Shown in pieces: positions 6,485-9,191 of a DNA stretch of 9,191 nt. The position numbers and the translations under genes were made by a program. Origin of the DNA: Chloroflexota bacterium (GTDB lineage Bacteria > Chloroflexota > Anaerolineae > Promineifilales > Promineifilaceae); assembly GCA_008501785.1 (NCBI GenBank), contig QQUD01001066.1, forward strand, positions 1 to 9,191, read 5' to 3'. A model generated the notes under the pieces. The model did no database searches and had not been told where the DNA came from. It was given only the letters and a program-made list of their open reading frames with translations. Position 1 is the stretch's first letter; each line of letters begins with the position of its first letter.

Positions 6485-6497
6485 AGCTAGGCGATGA
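6474..6497 (+). CDS. Seven-codon leader mini-ORF (MPTSARR)
   Basis: ATG 6474 has AGAGG 6 bases upstream and reads seven codons (MPTSARR) to a TGA at 6495. The last codons and the stop lie in the first hairpin (6485-6508), and a strong terminator-like hairpin follows. This is the arrangement of a leader peptide with an attenuator, but so short an ORF can arise by chance. Confidence 0.25.
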   Translation: MPTSARR

Positions 6498-6508
6498 ATC
6501 GCCCAGCT
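6485..6508 (+). repeat. Small self-complementary element in the leader
   Basis: AGCT-A-GGCGAT-GA-ATCGCC-C-AGCT. The core CGATGAATCG is shared with both arms of the large hairpin just downstream, giving three copies of the element in 80 bp. Confidence 0.6.
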
Positions 6509-6513
6509 AAAGG

Positions 6514-6572
6514 AAAGCGCCCGATGAATCGGGCTAACACGTAACCCAAGCCCGATTCATCGGGCGCTTTTT
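6514..6572 (+). terminator. 22-bp perfect hairpin with T-tract
   Basis: Arms 6514-6535 and 6549-6570 are perfectly complementary over 22 bp (key sequence AGCGCCCGATGAATCGGGCT) with a 13-base loop, and the second arm ends in five Ts. It is a strong intrinsic-terminator candidate for the regulator. It lies only 44 bases before the AhpD-like ATG, so it either ends the regulator transcript or acts as an attenuator for the next gene. Each arm is itself a palindrome (GCCCGAT-GA-ATCGGGC), as in REP-type elements. Confidence 0.8.
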
Positions 6573-6615
6573 ACTAGCTCTGCGATTTATTGCAGGGCGG
6601 TTTGGAGAATGATTT

Positions 6616-7569
6616 ATGCGTATTGATTTGTTTCGTGGGGGGAAACGGCCGTTTCCCATCCGCATCGCCCTCACCTTATTCAAACTACGAGCAGGCGCTT
6701 ACCCAGGCCCACCCGTCGCGATTACCTATCGCCCCGACCTGCTGACCAAGGATTTAGGCAATTACATTTCGCGGGGCATGCACGGCTCAGGTGGGTGGAG
6801 CAAAGGCGAGGCGGAAATGTTTGCCGCCTTCACATCCAGCCTCAACAGCTGCCAATTTTGAACGGCATCTCACACCGCAGTTGCGGTGACACATTTACCC
6901 CAAGAAACGATGGACGAGGTGTTGGCTGATTGGAAAACGGCCGTTATTCCCGAACGCACTCGTGCCGCGCTGCGACTGCTGGAATGTCTAACGCTGCGAC
7001 CAATGGAATTAGACAACGCTTTTGTGCAAGGCTTGCGTTCAGATATCCTGGATGATCACGCGATACGTGCAGCGGCCAATGTTTCTTTCCACTTCAATAT
7101 GATGAATCGAATGGCCGATGCGTTTGAGTTTGAAACCTTAAACGCCAGGCAAGAAGCCTTTCATACAAAAATGCTGAACCGGTCAGGCAGGTTTGTGAAT
7201 GGCAAACAGGCGAATCCTGTTTGGGTACGAGATGATGATGGGCAAATTCGGCCAACCGAATTGGCAAAAGCGCGGAAGCCACTGCTGACGGCTCCTGGCA
7301 AGACCTCTCCGGAACTGCGAGAGGCGGTGGAAGCATTTGTTGTGCAGCAAAGAGGCCACACGCGCCCACAAACTCAGCCGATACCAGACGAATTAACGCG
7401 CTATTTAACGAAATTAGCTTTGTATGCCTACAAAATTACGGACAAAGATATGGATGCATTGCGCACGGCCGGTTACGGAGATGAAGCAATCTATGAAATT
7501 ACGATTGCTGGTGCTTATGGGGCTGCATTGGTTGGAATCGAAAAGCTATTTGATATTTTATACGGTTAA
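6616..7569 (+). CDS. AhpD/carboxymuconolactone-decarboxylase-like protein with in-frame TGA: candidate selenoprotein
   Basis: Read through one TGA, this is a single 317-codon frame. ATG 6616 has GGAG 8 bases upstream. The active site reads C79-Q80-F81-[TGA82]-T-A-S-H86. In AhpD-like peroxidases the motif is CxxC followed by His four residues after the second Cys, so the TGA falls exactly on that catalytic Cys position. The frame stays clean for 235 codons after it, with coherent protein such as FNMMNRMADAFEFE and ALYAYKITDKDMDALRTAGY, and ends at TAA. The downstream half has no start of its own: the first candidate, GTG 6886, lacks a binding site and lies inside a hairpin. A UGA-proximal hairpin resembles a bacterial SECIS element. 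Family members reduce hydroperoxides or act on lactones; the substrate is unknown. The alternative is a Cys-to-stop nonsense mutation. The selenocysteine machinery is not in this window. Confidence 0.7.
6640..6657. repeat. ACGGCCGT palindrome, copy 6 (18 bp)
   Basis: GGGAAACGGCCGTTTCCC is identical to copy 2. It lies in codons 9-14 of the AhpD-like gene and is read as Gly-Lys-Arg-Pro-Phe-Pro, a different frame from the Thr-Ala-Val reading of most other copies. Confidence 0.9.
6859..6888 (+). promoter_or_regulatory. Putative bacterial SECIS hairpin after the in-frame TGA
   Basis: CACCGC (6873-6878) pairs perfectly with GCGGTG (6883-6888) around an AGTT loop. There are 17 bases between the TGA and the loop, and a G is the second loop base. 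This agrees with the loose bacterial SECIS rules (loop roughly 16-37 bases after UGA, G in the first two loop positions). The stem also encodes protein (His-Thr-Ala-Val-Ala-Val), so it could be coincidental. Confidence 0.45.
6936..6945. repeat. ACGGCCGT palindrome, copy 7 (10 bp)
   Basis: AACGGCCGTT in the AhpD-like gene is read as Lys-Thr-Ala-Val-Ile. It is the second copy within this one gene, 284 bases after the first. Confidence 0.7.
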
Positions 7570-7579
7570 GTATTCCTGA

Positions 7580-7649
7580 GCTGTGGCCGGTCTCCCGACC
7601 GCGCCACTCTTATCTTTGCTGTGGCCGGTCTCCTGACCGCGCCACTCTT
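7580..7649. repeat. Tandem hairpin repeat (2 x 32 bp, 38-bp period), likely terminator
   Basis: Two 32-bp copies (7580-7611 and 7618-7649) differ at one base. Each can fold as GTGGC-CGGTC-TCCC-GACCG-C-GCCAC, a 10-bp stem with a one-base bulge. The second copy runs straight into a T-tract (7648-7654). Lying between the convergent AhpD-like and permease genes, the pair probably ends transcription of the AhpD-like gene and may insulate both. Duplication of the unit suggests slippage or a small repetitive-element family. Confidence 0.75.
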
Positions 7650-7679
7650 TTTTTCTCGGCTTCCAGCCGCCTTCTTCCC

Positions 7680-8645
7680 CTACTTCCGCCGCTTCGTCAG
7701 CAAATCCAGCACAATCGCCAAAATCAACACAACGCCCTTAATCACCTGCTGGTAAAACGAAGGCACGCCCATCAAATTCAACCCATTTGACAAAATGCCC
7801 AAAATAAACGCCCCAACAACCGTCCCAACCACGCTGCCCACACCGCCAAACAGACTCACACCACCCAACACAGGCGCAGCAATCGCATCCAGTTCCGCCC
7901 CAACCGCCGCATTTGGCTGTGCCGACCAGAGACGCGCTACCAGCAGAACGCCACCTAAAGCGGCCGTTACCCCACTGATCACATGCACCCACAGCGTTAC
8001 CCACTGTGTTGTGATGCCAGCTAACCGGCTAATCTCTTCATTTCCACCGGTGGAATAGACATAATTGCCAAATTTAGTGTAGCGCAGCGTCAGGTAAGCA
8101 ATCAGCAGCACGACCAGCATGATTATTACTGGCATGGTGATGCCCAAGACTTCGGCACTGCTTAATGCAGTGAATTGTTCATCAATGCCAGAAATCGGCC
8201 GTCCTTCGGTGTAGACGAGCGTAATCCCACGTGCGACAGCCATCATAGCCAATGTTGCGACAAATGGTGGCATCTTGCCTTTCACAATCAGCAGGCCATT
8301 CACCGCACCAATTAGCCCACCAACAGCCAGCGCAATCAGAATCGCGGGAAACGTGCCCATCTCTTGCCGCACGGCTAATCCGGCAGCCAGCGCACCGCAC
8401 AGCGCCATCACTGACCCTACAGACAGGTCAATCCCTGCCGTCAAAATCGTAAATGTCATGCCAATAGCCACAATGGCGACAATAGAAGTTTGCAGCGCCA
8501 CGTTTAGCAGGTTGGATGTTGTCAAAAACCGCTCTGACCCGAAGGCAAAAATGAGGCCTATACCTATTAATATAAGGAACACGCTGTAGCGTCGTAAAAT
8601 CTCTACCAATGAGTTGGTTGGTTTGGTGGTGGCGTTAGCTTGCAT
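7680..8645 (-). CDS. Sugar ABC transporter permease (RbsC-like)
   Basis: A 321-residue inner-membrane permease of the ribose/xylose/galactose (RbsC/XylH/MglC) family, which forms the sugar channel with an RbsA-type ATPase. It is mostly hydrophobic, with about eight to ten predicted membrane segments. Family signatures are GIDLSVGS (71-78), the cytoplasmic loop GGNEEISRLAGI (190-201), and ELDAIAAPVLGGVSLFGG (241-258), followed by SNGLNLMGVPSFYQQVIKG. Start 8645 is chosen because GGAGG lies 7 bases upstream and the resulting length equals E. coli RbsC. An in-frame extension to 8729 would add 28 residues encoded inside the ATPase gene and unlike a permease N-terminus. The start overlaps the end of the ATPase gene by 11 bases, implying translational coupling. 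The sugar cannot be told from sequence. No substrate-binding protein gene follows. Confidence 0.93.
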   Translation of the reverse strand: MQANATTKPTNSLVEILRRYSVFLILIGIGLIFAFGSERFLTTSNLLNVALQTSIVAIVAIGMTFTILTAGIDLSVGSVMALCGALAAGLAVRQEMGTFPAILIALAVGGLIGAVNGLLIVKGKMPPFVATLAMMAVARGITLVYTEGRPISGIDEQFTALSSAEVLGITMPVIIMLVVLLIAYLTLRYTKFGNYVYSTGGNEEISRLAGITTQWVTLWVHVISGVTAALGGVLLVARLWSAQPNAAVGAELDAIAAPVLGGVSLFGGVGSVVGTVVGAFILGILSNGLNLMGVPSFYQQVIKGVVLILAIVLDLLTKRRK

Positions 8646-9191
8646 GGTGGTTACCTCCGGTGGCGGCGTGCATAATTTTGTCTTGGGTGGCTTCATCACG
8701 CAGGAAATGTCCGGTGACACGTCCTTCATGCATCACAACAATCCGATCACTGACGCCCAACACTTCAGGCAGTTCTGACGAAATCATAAGGACAGCAATG
8801 CCTTCTGCGGCAAGCTGCCGCATCAGCGCATAAATCTCGGCTTTCGCGCCCACGTCAACACCTCGGGTCGGTTCATCTAAAATGAGTACACGCGGTTTGA
8901 GTGTTAACCAGCGAGCAATGACTACTTTCTGCTGATTGCCGCCAGACAAATTGCGCACAGTTTGCCGCAAGCTAGGCGTTCGCACATTTAGCTTTTCCAC
9001 AAATTCGCTGGCAAGCTGATTCGCTTCGCCGCCATTCACAAAACCAAAGTTAGATACCTGATCGATGCCGCTCATGATGATATTTTCACGCACGGCCATA
9101 TTCAGGAACAACCCTTGCAGCTTGCGGTCTTCCGGCACAAACCCCAGCCCTTGTCGGATTGCTTGTTTGGGTGAGCGAATCGGGGCTGTCT
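8635..9191 (-). CDS. Sugar ABC transporter ATP-binding protein (RbsA-like), partial
   Basis: Only the C-terminal 184 residues are inside the window; the gene continues past the right edge. The readable frame runs without a start codon to the boundary (APIRSPKQAIRQGLGFVPEDR at the edge), so the GTG at 9138 is an internal Val. It is the second nucleotide-binding domain of a tandem-domain sugar ATPase: the family motif GFVPEDRKLQGLF, signature LSGGNQQKVVIARWL, Walker B VLILDEPTRGVDVGAK, and ISSELPEVLGVSDR, where this family's second domain typically lacks the switch histidine. It energises import through the RbsC-like permease encoded next, with which it overlaps by 11 bases. Confidence 0.95.
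   Translation of the reverse strand, partial: TAPIRSPKQAIRQGLGFVPEDRKLQGLFLNMAVRENIIMSGIDQVSNFGFVNGGEANQLASEFVEKLNVRTPSLRQTVRNLSGGNQQKVVIARWLTLKPRVLILDEPTRGVDVGAKAEIYALMRQLAAEGIAVLMISSELPEVLGVSDRIVVMHEGRVTGHFLRDEATQDKIMHAATGGNHHAS

Noticed and set aside
6886..7569. Separate gene starting at GTG 6886
   Set aside because: It is in the same frame as the upstream 81 codons, has no Shine-Dalgarno, starts in the middle of a conserved catalytic region and lies in a hairpin. It is the continuation of the AhpD-like gene.
7738..8589. ORFs on both strands within the permease gene (rich in Trp/Cys or Pro/Ser)
   Set aside because: Their odd composition is typical of alternative frames of a GC-richer membrane-protein gene; the permease frame fully explains the region.
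8646..8729. 28-residue N-terminal extension of the permease
   Set aside because: It is encoded inside the conserved end of the ATPase gene and lacks a ribosome binding site. The ATG at 8645 has an ideal GGAGG and gives the family's usual length.

Overview
The window looks like a chromosomal segment from a Chloroflexota bacterium, probably in or near the Anaerolineae. This is an inference. It rests on the large BTAD/cyclase/AAA/TPR regulator, the RbsA/RbsC-type transporter, AGGAG-type ribosome binding sites, moderate GC with AT-rich intergenic DNA, and a heavily repeated palindrome with core ACGGCCGT (seven exact copies in 9.2 kb). No ribosomal RNA, tRNA, CRISPR array or transposase gene was seen.

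Layout: 1-547 has no convincing gene. 548-2175 (minus strand) is a TetR-family repressor followed by a short-chain dehydrogenase. Two near-identical operator-like sites, one in front of each gene, suggest that the TetR protein controls both. 2182-3010 is mostly non-coding. It holds the tetR promoter, a 37-codon minus-strand ORF that looks like an orphan signal peptide, and an extended -10 promoter for the next gene. 3011-6366 (plus) is one large regulator gene (SARP-type winged helix, BTAD, degenerate nucleotide cyclase, AAA ATPase, TPR). It is split by a single missing base inside one of the repeated palindromes.

6367-6615 is a structured leader with a 7-codon mini-ORF, a small hairpin and a 22-bp perfect terminator-like hairpin. 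6616-7569 (plus) is an AhpD/carboxymuconolactone-decarboxylase-like protein. Its reading frame is interrupted only by one TGA, exactly where the second cysteine of the CxxC...H active site belongs, and a small hairpin follows. It is a candidate selenoprotein (Cys-x-x-Sec), with nonsense mutation as the main rival explanation. 7580-7649 is a tandem hairpin repeat between convergent genes. 7680-9191 (minus) is a sugar ABC transporter operon: permease, preceded by an ATPase cut off by the window edge, the two overlapping by 11 bases.

The genes do not form one obvious pathway. They read as separate transcription units: a self-regulated oxidoreductase module, a stand-alone (possibly broken) sensor-regulator, a thiol/selenol peroxidase-like enzyme, and sugar import. 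The most interesting items are the in-frame TGA in the AhpD-like gene, the palindrome family and its link to the frameshift, and the paired TetR operators.
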